Source of the DNA: Serripes groenlandicus
Taxonomy: Eukaryota; Mollusca; Bivalvia; Cardiida; Cardiidae
Assembly (NCBI GenBank): GCA_031761405.1
Contig: JASEVX010000001.1
Location: forward strand, 204,837,675-204,901,674
Reading direction: 5' to 3'
DNA length: 64,000 nucleotides
Both the position numbers and the translations under genes were made by a program. The notes under the pieces are model-generated. The model ran no database searches. It was given only the letters and a program-made list of their open reading frames with translations, and had not been told where the DNA came from. Shown piece by piece: positions 51,389-62,290 of the stretch. Each line of letters begins with the position of its first letter. Position 1 is the stretch's first letter.

Positions 51389-51628
51389 GAATCCCGGCTC
51401 GGCCAACTTTCTTATTGACGATTGACAAAAGTCAATGCGACATGCGTCATTCGTCTTCCACCAATGGGCTTAGTCTATGTGGAAAAGCAGCCAGTTGCTT
51501 GGGAAGATTGTTGTGTGGAGTACTGGTGTGAGAAAACCAGGAAATACATGAGTAGGTGAACTGGCCGCCGTGATATTACTGATAAATTGTTAAAAACGGC
51601 GTTAAACCCCAAACAATCAATCAATCAA
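51389..51628 (+). mobile_element. SINE-B, 5' truncated with perfect target duplication
   Basis: Body from GAATCCCGGCTCGGCCAAC to AACGGCGTTAAACCCC and AATC repeats. TACTCTGAATG flanks it at 51378-51388 and 51629-51639. Confidence 0.9.
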
Positions 51629-51880
51629 TACTCTGAATGTAAACACAGCCTTTTTCCACAATGTTTTCTTCACTTGTCAATACTTAACATTTCCATTTTT
51701 ACAGATGATCCATTTTTGACTTGACAAGTTTCCAGCTGTATATTTTTGATCTATGTATCGATGTGATCCTGGTAAGCAATCTGTAAAAATAACAAATCAT
51801 GTAAACAGGAGGTTTATATAACCAACCAATATCAGTCTCGCAACTACTGGGGGAGTTGTGGTAAAAAAAAGTCGCATTAT

Positions 51881-52110
51881 TTAACCCTTCTCCTCGTATA
51901 GGCGCTTTCTGACGCCTCTGCAGCAGACAGCTTTTTGAAAACATAGTGACAAAAGAAGAAATTGCACAAAACGTGCAATTTCTCCTTTTGCCACAATGTT
52001 TTCCACTTTTTGTCATAGGTTATCCATTCAATTATGGAGATTTTCTATGTTTTGACAAAATATGTTCAAAGTCGTCTGCTGCAGAAATGTCGTATGAGGG
52101 AAAGGGTTAA
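51881..52110 (-). mobile_element. TTAA-MITE, complete, variant centre
   Basis: 230 bp; centre GCACAAAACGTGC (51964-51976) instead of GCTC...GAGC, still fully paired. Confidence 0.9.
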
Positions 52111-52396
52111 CATTTATAATATGGCTGGTAAATATATGTTTCCTTTATTCATTCAGTGTGTCTGTCTGTCCATATATCGACCCAACTAGGAAAGGCAAGG
52201 TCACTTTACAAATGAGGGAGTAGTTTATTTCAGAATGCATGTTCATATCAGCGATTCTTTTCACATATCAGCCGCTTTTAGCAATTGTGGGTCTTTACAC
52301 ATTTGCATTTCGGTACATATTACAAAATAAATATTGACAAATAAACTAGAACTGTAACCTCAAAAGTTATTCGTCAATTTATTGTGTGTGGTCATG

Positions 52397-52626
52397 TTAA
52401 TCCTTTCCCTCATACGACAATTCTGCAGCAGACGACTTTGAACGTATTTTGTCAAAACATAGACAATCTCCATAATTGAATGGATAACCTATGACAAAAA
52501 GTGGAAAACATTGTGGCAAAATGAGAAATTGCACGTTCTGTGCAATTTCTTCTTTTGTCACTATGTTTTCAAAAAGCTGTCTGATGCAGAGGCGTCAGAA
52601 AGCGTCTATATGAGGGAAAGGGTTAA
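52397..52626 (+). mobile_element. TTAA-MITE, complete, variant centre
   Basis: 230 bp; centre GCACGTTCTGTGC (52531-52543). Shares private variants with the inverted copy 290 bp to the left. Confidence 0.9.
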
Positions 52627-52775
52627 ATTAAAGTGATTCAACTTTACCCCAAAGTGCTAGACGCGGCTCGTATGTGATAACAAAAATACACAACCATGCA
52701 TGCATGACACGTTAATGCTAATCAGATGTATCTTCTGTTTGCAAAAATCATTACGTTTTGTGTCGTCTGCTTTTT

Positions 52776-53000
52776 TGTTTTATTGGGATTTAACGCCGCT
52801 TTCAACATTATTTCAGTTATATCACGGCGACAGTTCACTTATTCATGATCCCTGGGTAAACAAAACAGTACTGGGCTAGAAAATGTGGCTTGTCCAAGGG
52901 CACTCCACCACGACCGTAGTGCCGCGACTGTGGATCGAACCTGAGACACCCGGTTTCAAATCACCGACGCGAACCACTCGGCCACAGCGGATTCCTGTGT
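52776..53000 (-). mobile_element. SINE-C, full-length
   Basis: Minus-strand head CCGCTGTGGCCGAGTGGTTC (box A-like) and CAGGTTCGATCC (box B), GGGCACTCC complement, ATATCACGGCG tail module, TTTTATTGGGATTTAACGCC. Confidence 0.85.
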
Positions 53001-54044
53001 CATCTACACTGATGGATCCCCTTTCCGTCGTGCGGATATCTGTCAGTTTGCCATTTTCTTACTTACTTTCGCAGGCGACACATGCGTTCCGTGAAACACT
53101 CGTGTTCATTTTTGAGTGCTTCCCATAGCTTCGATTACTTTTTACGGAGCTTAAATCCAACACTGTTCGATGGGTTAATATACATTTTATCAGTATGTAG
53201 ATGACAAGGAATGGTGCGATGCAACAACGCTATTTGGTTTTGACTTACTTTCTAGTTGTATTGGTGTTTTTATGTCTGTTTGTTTCTAAATATCTTCTGA
53301 GGCAATATTTCAAAGTATATTATTGACTTATTCAAATGTTGGTGTGCTATAGACGCTGATACTGGTGTCACAAACAAGGAAGCAGTGTTGATCAGTACTA
53401 TTCAATTAAATAATGATGTATCTATGAATTTAAAAAAACATTTTCCAAAGCATTCATACATAGTTAATGAAAGAATCACTTCATCTTGAATGATTGATTG
53501 ATTGGTTGATAGATTGATATTAAATCCTGTTTCAATTATCATATTGATTGTATGTTATTTATCAGTATAACTTCAATATTTAGTTAGGATTTTAAGGATC
53601 CACTGAACTAGAAACATATTATACTTAAGGGTCTCTGGTCTGTTATGTGTTTATCTTTTTGTCCACCATAATGTTATTATGGTAATACGAAACACATCAA
53701 ACTTTGACAATATGTATTGGTTATTGGCAGGAATATTGTTGCTTTAGACATTTTTGTTTGTTTACAGGCCGATGGTACTTAGTTTGAACCATGTTGGTCA
53801 TTTCAATGATGCCATATATTTTCGCCATACAGATGCCCATTTACTTACGTGCTTTCAGTGCTTTGATTACTAATTTTAAGTTTAGTTTTAACACTTTTAA
53901 TTTGCATCGAATGCGAAACAAGATTTAAGCTTATATAATGTAAATGAATCACGCTCGATGTCTGGATTCCTGGATACTTAACCAGTACTTGCGCCGTGTG
54001 TGAGGATAAATTCCTGAGGCCGAACCTGCTCATACGCGATGTTG
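53001..54044. other. Intergenic, no recognised feature
   Basis: AT-rich with a GATTGATTGATTGG microsatellite near 53493; no exon or repeat family recognised. Confidence 0.4.
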
Positions 54045-54385
54045 CACCACTGTCTCCCAATTTCCTATTTTTTTGTCTGGATGTTTTCAAAGTTTTCTGA
54101 TACATATTTGTTGTATTCTGTGGCGGGAATACATTTCACCTTTCACTTAAGCATCTTGAAGACGTGTGGACCCTTTACCTCATATGATATAATACCAAAT
54201 ATGGTCTGGTCTGAAAAAAAAATCTAAGGATAAATATTAGTTTATTTCCAATAAATAGAAATTGCTCAAAACAAACAATTTTTGTTTTCCCCACATGTTG
54301 TTTGCAAAATTAATCTGCTGCAAATGCATTCTAAGGTTTTCTGTTTTCAGAGAAAAGAAATCAACGTGGTTTATACGGGAAATAG

Positions 54386-54557
54386 TTTACCCTTCCCCAC
54401 ATACAAACAATCTGAAGCAGACGACTTAGAAAATGCCTAGGTAAAGATACGAAAATCTAAAAAAAATATGATTACTTAAAAGAGTTTGAATCAATGTTTT
54501 CAAACGCTGTCGGCTGCAGATGCGTTGGAATGCCGTGTGCAAGTTGGAAAGGGTTAT
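54386..54557 (+). mobile_element. TTAA-MITE, worn
   Basis: TTTACCCTTCCCCACATAC ... AAGTTGGAAAGGGTTATAA. Fragments of two more copies lie at 54045-54120 and 54245-54330. Confidence 0.65.
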
Positions 54558-54827
54558 AAGCCTGCAAGCAATTCACAGTGGGGTCCTGCAATTCACAGTG
54601 GGGTTATGGCCCTTGTGCAGCAACGATATCAACAAGGGACAAACACTTGTGTTATGTAAACCTATTTAGAGGGACTTTAAACACCTGCGGTCAAGACTCA
54701 AGAGTCTCCTGTGATCCTTTGTAGTGTTAGATAGATTAATGAAATCATCCTTTAATGTATGGTGTATCACCTGTGTGATAGAAAACTGCAGAACGTGTTT
54801 CTTCCATCATTGAATTTGGCCACGGAA

Positions 54828-55030
54828 ACCCTTTCCAACGTACAACAAATTTGCAGCAGACGGCTTTGAGAACATCTTGGCAAACCAGTTTAAAATGTCT
54901 ATGAATGAAAGTGTATTTTATGAATTGAGTTGAGAATATTGTTCCAAAGGGAGAAATCGTTTTGCCACGATGTTTTCAAATTGTCGTCTGATGCAGATGC
55001 GTCAAAATGTGTCTGCTCATGGAAAATGGT
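54828..55030 (+). mobile_element. TTAA-MITE, worn
   Basis: AACCCTTTCCAACGTAC, TGCAGCAGACGGCTTTGAG, TCGTCTGATGCAGATGCGTC, CATGGAAAATGGTTAG. Confidence 0.6.
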
Positions 55031-55059
55031 TAGTCTCAATATATCGCCGTTACATATTG

Positions 55060-55312
55060 CATGGTAGGAGAAAACCAACATTATGGAGTCTGCGTAATGT
55101 ATCGACCCAGATCAGCCTGCGCTGTCCGCGCAGACTGATCCGGGCCGACACATTCTGATTCAGGGGGATAGAGTAATGATTCCTGAACCAGAAAATCCAC
55201 TGGAGGCGAAAGGTGTCTCTCTGAGTAAGCCTGCGCGGCATTCTTATGCTGATCCGGGTCAATACTTTAAGCAGAGTCCACAATGTTGGTTTTCTCGCGG
55301 GACAGCTCATAT
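55060..55312. mobile_element. Foldback family 3 MITE, second copy
   Basis: GAGAAAACCAACATTATGG ... CACAATGTTGGTTTTCTC; TIR about 45 bp, inner palindrome GATCAGCCTGCG / CGCAGACTGATC. Confidence 0.8.
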
Positions 55313-55394
55313 ATGGGTACAACAAAAGTGTCCGTCACAGTGTATCACAACCCCCCCGAGTCCCACAGATATAAGATACTAGTACATCAAAGAA

Positions 55395-55657
55395 TAACCC
55401 TTTCTCACATATATATATATTCTAGAAGATGCTTTCTGACGCCTCTGCAGCAGACGAGTTTTGAAAACCACATACCCACATATATCTGACGTATCGGAAA
55501 ACGTTGTGACAAAATGATGAGCAATTTCTCCTTTTGCCACAATGTTTTTCAATTCTATTTTAAAACCAATATTATATATAAAGAGATTTTCCATAGTTTT
55601 CTCAATATGATATCAACGTCGTTTGATGCAGATTTGTATTATGTGGGAAAGGGTTAA
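55395..55657 (-). mobile_element. TTAA-MITE with small internal insertion
   Basis: TAACCCTTTCTCACATAT ... ATGTGGGAAAGGGTTAA; left arm carries extra AT repeats and a 20-25 bp insert before the centre. Confidence 0.75.
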
Positions 55658-55689
55658 AAGCGTTTTTTTCTTTTTCTTTTTCATAATCC

Positions 55690-55834
55690 TTTCTAAAATG
55701 ATCATTAAAAAACACGGTGACAAAAGGAGAAATTGCTCGTTTTGAGCAATTTCTTCTTTTTGTTGCCAAGTTTTCAAAAAGCCCTCTGCTGAAGATGCGT
55801 CAGCAAGCGTCTATATAATTAAGGGAATGGGTTA
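55690..55834 (+). mobile_element. TTAA-MITE, left arm missing
   Basis: Perfect centre GAAATTGCTCGTTTTGAGCA; right end AAGGGAATGGGTTAG. Confidence 0.72.
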
Positions 55835-55851
55835 GATGATGTAACTAAAAT

Positions 55852-56034
55852 ACAGTGTAACCTGTGTATAAAGTCTATCCACGGGGAGACAACAATCTGG
55901 TCTTTGTGTATAGGTGGCCTGTATTTGCAGGGTCGTTGATGAAGAAGATGAATCATTGGGAAACTGAAAGTGTGGTTGCTGTAGACAGGGAATTGATTTT
56001 CGAACGGTGGTCTTTAGCACAGGTTTGACTGTAC
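55852..56034. mobile_element. Foldback family 4, best copy
   Basis: Ends TACAGTGTAACCTGTG and CACAGGTTTGACTGTA (14 of 16 paired). Contains GGTGGCCTGTATTTGCAGGG and TAGACAGGGAATTG. Confidence 0.78.
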
Positions 56035-56089
56035 TTTCACGTTTTATCATTTAACCCCTTTGTCATGGTGACCATGTTCTCAAACTGTC

Positions 56090-56914
56090 AATTTGTGTAG
56101 TCTAAGAGTTTCATTTATGGAGCAATTATGTCAAAATCAGAACAGCAGTTTCAGAGGAAAACGATTCCAAAGTTGTTTCTGATGCTGTCTGGCGTCCATG
56201 TTTTTCAACCAATCAACATTGCTTGAACACATTTTGTAGAGGCTCACTCAAGGTATATTTCTACCAAATCGTCTTGGAATTAGACAAGCAGGTTCAGAGA
56301 AGAAGAACTTAAAAGTTATGGCATTGTTCTCTCCTACCAGTTGATAAGGAGATGTCATTTGAAGCTATGAGTTAATATTAACCCTTTTCTGATCCCATCT
56401 GAATGCTATGTCTTTCAACAAAGCACTATTGCTTGGAACAATCATGTAGATGCTTACTAAAGGAACATTTCTACACATTTATCTTCAAATCAGACAAGCA
56501 CTTTCATTATACGCTTATTTAAAAAGAAAATTTCATTTTGCCCCTTTTCTGATGCTCTTTGGCTGCCATGCTTTTCAACCAATCAATATGGCTTAAACAA
56601 TTTTTTGTAGAGGGTCATCAAACATTTCTATGAAATTATAATGGAATCTGAGAAGTTGATTAAGAGGAGAAGAATTGTTAAAGATTGACAGTTTCCCCCA
56701 CTTTCGGATGCCGCAGTAACCAAAATTCTTCATAGAATTTTAAATCTTTGGACTGCTTTGGACAATGTTGAAAGAGTACTATCAAAGGATCATTCAAGTG
56801 AAGTTTGGTTGAAATTGGTCCTGTGGTTTATGAAAAGATGTTGTCTAAACATAAAAGTTAACGATGACGGACGACTACCAACGATGGACAGAGTGATCAG
56901 AATAGATCACCTTG
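56090..56914. mobile_element. Pearl-like element, decayed
   Basis: Units starting TTTTCAACCAATCAA (56212, 56410, 56572) with GGCTTGAACA-type sequence and GACAAGCA; right end GATGGACAGAGTGATCAG, AGATCACCTTGACC. Confidence 0.55.
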
Positions 56915-57037
56915 ACCATTTTGCCACAATGTTTTCCACTTTTAGTCACAAGTTATCCATTTAATTATAGAGATTTTCTACTTTTTAACAAAATAATTGT
57001 CATTTGCTGCAGAATTGTCGTATGAGGGAAAGGGTTT
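56915..57037 (-). mobile_element. TTAA-MITE right half
   Basis: ATTTTGCCACAATGTTTTCC ... TATGAGGGAAAGGGTTTTA; directly joined to the pearl-like element. Confidence 0.7.
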
Positions 57038-57150
57038 TATTTAAAGGAGATATTGTTTTAAGAAATTGATGACAAAATTGGGGGACACAGGCTGATCTTG
57101 AGCTATGGTGAGCTAAAATAAAATCAAGAATGAATTCAGTTTTTTGTTTT

Positions 57151-57156
57151 TTTATT
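57151..57156 (-). promoter_or_regulatory. Candidate poly(A) signal on the minus strand
   Basis: AATAAA on the minus strand within an AT-rich, repeat-free stretch (about 57130-57540) that looks like a 3' UTR of a gene transcribed right to left. Inferred. Confidence 0.25.
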
Positions 57157-57556
57157 CTGGTCCTGAGAAAAGCAAATATTTCACAGAAAAATATTGCTTT
57201 CGGATAAAACAAAATATGTCATCAACTTAAATTGAATTTCAAGTTTCACATACATTTTCAGCAGTATTTGCTGCATATCTTAAATTAATACAAAAAAAAG
57301 TTTGTATGTACATTTTAACAATATTTACACCAACCACAATATTAACATATCCAAAACAAATTATTTACAGCTTAACAGAAGCAGTCATGAGACTTAATGT
57401 AAAACTTGTAACTTAAACCAAGCTTCAATGATACAGTTGACATGAGATACCTTTTCAGAAGAAATCTTTTGAAATCGCTGTAGATAAAAAAGAAAATTTC
57501 TCAAGATGAGCAATTTTCCTTCCCCCACATTTTCCAAACCTCAATCAACGTAACAG

Positions 57557-57787
57557 TTAACCCTTTCCCTCATATTGACACGTTCTGACGCTTCTGCAGC
57601 AGACAGCTTTTTGAAAACATTGTGACAAAAGGAAAAATTGCTCATGATGAGCAATTTCTCCTTTTGCCACAATGTTTTCAACTCTATTCAATGATTTGCT
57701 CATTTATTTATAGAGATTTTCCTTATTTTGGTTTAGATGTTTATAACGTCGTCTGCTTCAGATTTGATGAATGTGGGAAAGGGTTAA
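57557..57787 (-). mobile_element. TTAA-MITE, complete
   Basis: 231 bp, TTAACCCTTTCCCTCAT ... ATGTGGGAAAGGGTTAA; centre GCTCATGATGAGC. Confidence 0.88.
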
Positions 57788-57968
57788 AGAAGAACCACTG
57801 AAGACACCCATCTAAGTTCACATGACTGCAGTATTAAATGAAACATATTTATAAATTATAATATACATTTATACATGAAAACAGTATTTTCTTTTTCCAA
57901 GAAGTTTTCGTTATTGTTATAGTATCATGGTGTACATTAAATACAATGTACTTAGTCATTTTGTCTAA

Positions 57969-58179
57969 TTAACCCTTTCCCACCTATAGACGCATTTTGA
58001 CGTATCTACAGCAGAGGACCTTTGAAAACATTATGACAAAAAGGAGCAATTGCTCAGAATGAGCAATTTCTCCTTTTGCCATAATGTTTTATTTTTTTTA
58101 AAGTAAGTATACCTTCATTTTATAGATATTGAGGTTTTTTTTAAAGTCTGCAGATTTGATGACTGTGGGAAAAGGTTAA
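57969..58179 (-). mobile_element. TTAA-MITE, complete
   Basis: TTAACCCTTTCCCACCT ... CTGTGGGAAAAGGTTAA; centre GCTCAGAATGAGC. Confidence 0.85.
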
Positions 58180-58235
58180 TTCATTTTGCATGTCACCATG
58201 ATTCACTATTTCTCTTTCCTCCCTCCTCCTATATC

Positions 58236-58463
58236 ATCCCTTTCCCTGATACAGACACTTTCTGACACCTCTGCTGAAGATGAGTTTTGAAAACATTATG
58301 GCAAAAGGAGAAAGTGCTCATAATGAGCAATTTTTCCTTTTGCCATGATATTTTCAACTCGATTCAATGATTAAACTTTAGTTTATAGAGGTTTTACATA
58401 TTTTAAACAACATGTTTTCAACGTCATCTGTTGCAGATTTGCTGTATGTTGGAAAGGGATATA
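58236..58463 (-). mobile_element. TTAA-MITE, both TTAA ends lost
   Basis: TCATCCCTTTCCCTGATAC ... TATGTTGGAAAGGGATATA; centre GCTCATAATGAGC. Confidence 0.78.
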
Positions 58464-58754
58464 CACTATAATATCAGCCATGTCCCACACAAATCAACCA
58501 TCCATACTTTGCAAGAGGCATCATGAAAACTGTTACAACAAGTCACTCTACAAGAGGGAAATTTTATAATAACTGCCATTTAATTAATTTCAAAATGGAA
58601 GGTCAGTTTTCATGTGCCATAGCCGATATATTACACTGTCATCTTATAAACATTGCAATATCTGACTGACAGCAATCTGGAAACATCTGTATATATATAT
58701 ATATAAAATACATCACAGTCAAAACAGTTTGTTTTGTGGTTTTCCCGGTTTTAA

Positions 58755-58874
58755 TCATTTATGATTTACCATCCTTTGGAATGTAGAGACATTGTCACTG
58801 GAATCTGTGTAGTTGGTTGAGTCAGCAGTGTCGAAATTTTCACATTTTCTTTTACGGAAGAAAGAAATATTATG
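58755..58874 (-). CDS. Candidate terminal exon of an unrecognised minus-strand gene
   Basis: After an acceptor ggttatcttag the frame is open for 39 codons to TGA. It encodes FFRKRKC followed by an acidic, Ser/Thr-rich tail, reminiscent of a stop-transfer plus cytoplasmic tail. No family recognised. An AATAAA on the same strand lies 1.6 kb downstream. Confidence 0.25.
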   Translation of the reverse strand, partial: HNISFFRKRKCENFDTADSTNYTDSSDNVSTFQRMVNHK

Positions 58875-59023
58875 CTAAGATAACCTCATGCAAAATGTAA
58901 TTGTTATAGTATGTATCATAATACTGTTCTACATAAAAATCTGAGGATCCACTAGTATTTCAACCTGCAAAATATTTCAATAACGACATTTGCTGATTTT
59001 TTTTTCCAATTACGCAGCAAGGT

Positions 59024-59112
59024 TCACACTTGTCGAGATTCTGTGATGATTTTAAACTGCTGATAGATTGGCTCTGTGATCTGTCCGTCCTTTATTATAG
59101 AACTGGTATAAA
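59024..59112 (-). CDS. Candidate C-terminal exon of an unrecognised minus-strand gene
   Basis: After ctcttttcag (or a second AG ten bases on) the frame reads SIIKDGQITEPIYQQFKI then TESRQV and TGA at 59026-59024. A weak donor gtgtga right after CAA at 59030 would splice in phase 0 to the exon at 58874. The two could be alternative or consecutive ends of one gene. Function unknown. Confidence 0.25.
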
Positions 59113-59767
59113 CTGAAAAGAGAAAAAAACAGCAATTAAATAACAATAAAGGAATTAAATAAACCGGTCTTTTCTTGTATATATTTCTAGTGCCGACAGC
59201 TTTGAAAATTTATGAAGAGAATAACATCATATTTAGAAACTACAGTTCAGTTTTGATACAAATTTGAAACCTTGTGAGGAAAGGAGATATTACTTATCTA
59301 AAGCACTTTCTACTTATCTCACATTTATTGACAAAAGGAATCTGCTGCTCAGTAATCAAAAGTCACCTGTATGAAGAGAGGGTTTAAGCAATGTCATTTA
59401 ATTAATGCAAGCTATTTCTTGTTTCTTCCATGTAAAAAGTAAATAAGAATCAACAAAACAATTTCGATAAAAAACAAAGAGTTAAACATTTCTGAAAAAA
59501 GTCATAAGCTGCAGAGGCATACAAAGTTATCTGTTATTTAGTTTGGGAAGAGATTAACTAAAATCTCTTGGTTGATAAAGTTTACATTAGTATACAGTTT
59601 CAAAAGGTATTTCAATGGACAGACATACAAAATAGTGCATTGAAATCAAATACCCTTTAGTTTAGGACATGATGTTTATCCATTTTTTTAAACCATCTTG
59701 ATTCATTTTTGTCTTATATTATATCTTCTTACACCCGAAAATGTATTGAAGGTCTTGCATTTAATTT
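59113..59767. other. Region with decayed MITE pieces
   Basis: About 59190-59385 is a worn MITE (GAAACCTTGTGAGGAAAGG, GAATCTGCTGCTC, GAGGGTTTAAGC). No exon recognised. Confidence 0.4.
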
Positions 59768-59960
59768 AACCCTTTCCCACATTCACTAGATTTGGGAACA
59801 TTGTGGCATAAGGAGAATTTACTCGTGATGAGCAATTTTCTCTTTCAACCTCAATACTTTCAACTCGTTTCAATAAATATACTTTCATTTTAAAAGATTT
59901 TTCAAACTCATGTATCGATTTATTCAAAATTGTTTGCTGCAAATTTATTGTATATTACAT
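59768..59960 (-). mobile_element. TTAA-MITE, worn
   Basis: TTAACCCTTTCCCACATTC, ACTCGTGATGAGCAATTTTC, GTTTGCTGCAAATTTATTG; right TTAA lost. Confidence 0.62.
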
Positions 59961-60163
59961 ATGTAAAATATTTTGTATCATTCTCTTTTGATTTTTTTTT
60001 TCTTCTTTGTAATGCCTAATGGATGCAGACAATTTTTATTTTTAAAAGTTATAGGAAAAGGAGAACATTTGTACCAAAGCAATCATTCTAACTTTGGAGA
60101 ATTTTTTTTTTTTTCCTTTGATGTTTTTTAAAGTAGATAACTCTGATGACATGGATTCATGTT

Positions 60164-60310
60164 AAGACTTTCCCTCATATAGATGCTTTCTGACGCCCCT
60201 GTAGCAGACGGCTTCTTGAAAACAAAGTCAAAAAGAGCAATTTCACCTCTTGCCACAATTTTTCCACTTTAAGTCCAAATGCGTCTTTATGTAGCAAAGT
60301 GTCAAATTCA
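60164..60310 (-). mobile_element. TTAA-MITE, fragment
   Basis: GACTTTCCCTCATATAGATG, CTGACGCCCCTGTAGCAGAC, AATTTCACCTCTTGCC. Confidence 0.55.
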
Positions 60311-60339
60311 GTTTTTGCACAAAATTAAGTAGTTTAAAG

Positions 60340-61620
60340 AAACTGGCCCTAAATCGATCACTTGAGTGATGGTATATTAGCAGAATATACATGCAATTGT
60401 ATACAGTGGCGAAAATTTGATCAAGAGTGGGAATGACACTGCATGCCATGGAGTGGATACTGTAAATGAAACAGCTTATATAGGTAAAACATTTGTAAAA
60501 CAGCATTAAATCTTTGGACAAAATGAAAGAGAATCACCAAACTGAAAGGAACATTTTTTTGAGGTTCAGTTGAAACTCGGGTCTAGTGGTTGAGAAGGAT
60601 GGGTCATTTTAAACTAAAAGTTAACGATGGATAGAGTGATCAGAAAAGACTACCCTGAACATTCAGCTCAGCTGATCTAAAAAGGACAACACAAAAACAT
60701 AGGAAAACAGGAATCCATTTTTAAAATTAGCAAGGCTTGTTACTCTTTAGCCATGCATACTTAAATGCAACTGTGCACAATGTTTCCCATAAATTAAAAT
60801 TTTAACCTTCAATAGGGAAGACAAAATAAAATGTAGCAGGATGTAAGGACTGAAGGGATCATCGGCCATTGAAATTGTCATGGTAATTGTTTGACAAAAA
60901 GAAATCCACTTTTGATGGCATTGAGATAAAAAGTGGCCAACAAAGCTGCCCATTATATATGTCAATAGAAGGTTGTTACAGTAATTGTTACTCTGTCATA
61001 ACATTAAAATTCCTTCTGGTGACTCAGAGTACAGGGAACCAATCACTTAAAACATCTCCTGGATTACTTAAACACGTTTATGCTACAAATATTTAAGATG
61101 TCTTTGCTGAATAAACATTTTTAGAAGTGTCAAGATGTTCTACATGGATGATTTCAAGGCAGATGACCCTAAAACTAGCCTATGAGGTTATCTAATACAT
61201 TGTGTGACCTATTATCAGGCAAGCGAGTTAACATTTTTGCACTTCAATAAAATGTTCTTTTGACATATTTGGTAAATTATTGAAATTAAGTCCCACTTAA
61301 CATGGCATAGTCCAGAGACCTAGCATTATGTAACCCAATATACACAATGCATCCTGGAATGACTTTCAACTTGCTAGCCTTATAGAGTAAACACTCAGGA
61401 CTGACAAGGTCATAACCAAGGTTGTTGTAGATCTATAATAGTGATCTGGCAAGGTCAAGCCTCAAGGTCGGCAGCGATCTACAATAGTGTTTTCATGATT
61501 GAAAGGACTGGCAAGGTCAATGACTTTAGGTTGTCATAGATTTATATTACTCACTTGTTTTCATTTAAAATCCATAATCTCGTATGATATCAAATGTAAT
61601 TAAAATTGAATAATTATGTA
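60340..61620. other. Intergenic, pearl-like debris and unique sequence
   Basis: GGCCCTAAATCGATCACTTG (60347) and TAACGATGGATAGAGTGATC (60621) mark a small pearl-like remnant; the rest is unrecognised. AAGGTCAAGCCTCAAGGTCG near 61453 is a minor repeat. Confidence 0.4.
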
Positions 61621-61665
61621 TACATGTAATGTTTATTTCAAATGTTAACAGGTTAATACATGAAA

Positions 61666-62070
61666 TTTTAATGCCTTAGATATGGCTTGGGATGGATATA
61701 CAGAAGGATGGGCAGATGACACCAAGCCAGGCAAAACTATCCTAACCACATTTGACCAGGAAAATTAATTTCTCCCCTAAGCAAAATAAAACATTGTGGA
61801 AGAATGATTCACCACAGATGAAGGAAAACAAGAATGGGTACAAAGAAGGGATGGTTTATCGGTGGTTAAATAACCCTTGAATAAGTAAATAGTTTTAATG
61901 CCTTAGATCCTGATGGACATACAGAAGGATGGACAGATGACAGCAGACACTAGACCAGGATCATTCAATTCTCCCCTTAGCAAAATAAAACATTGTGTAA
62001 GATTGATTCATCATAGATGAAGGAAAAGAAGATAGGGAACAAAAAAGGGATGGTTTATTGGTGGTTAAAT
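61666..62070. repeat. Tandem duplication, unit about 227 bp
   Basis: TTTTAATGCCTTAGAT starts at 61666 and 61893; both continue through ACAGAAGGATGG, GCAAAATAAAACATTGTG and GGGATGGTTTAT to GGTGGTTAAATAACCCTT. Confidence 0.85.
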
Positions 62071-62290
62071 AACCCTTTCCCATATACAACAAATCTGCTG
62101 TAGATATCATGACGATGAAAACATTGTGACAAAAACATGAAAAGTCTCTATAAGTGAAGGTATCTTTACCGCAAAGATTTGAAAGGTTTGGGAAAAATTT
62201 ATTGTTTATAGCAATTACTCCTTTTGCCACAATGTTTACAAAAGTCATCTAGAGAGGAGTCAGAAAGCATCTGTTTGAGGGAAGGGTTAA
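62068..62290 (+). mobile_element. TTAA-MITE at the end of a duplicated unit
   Basis: ATAACCCTTTCCCATATAC ... TTTGAGGGAAGGGTTAA; centre GTTTATAGC, arms mutated. Confidence 0.72.
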
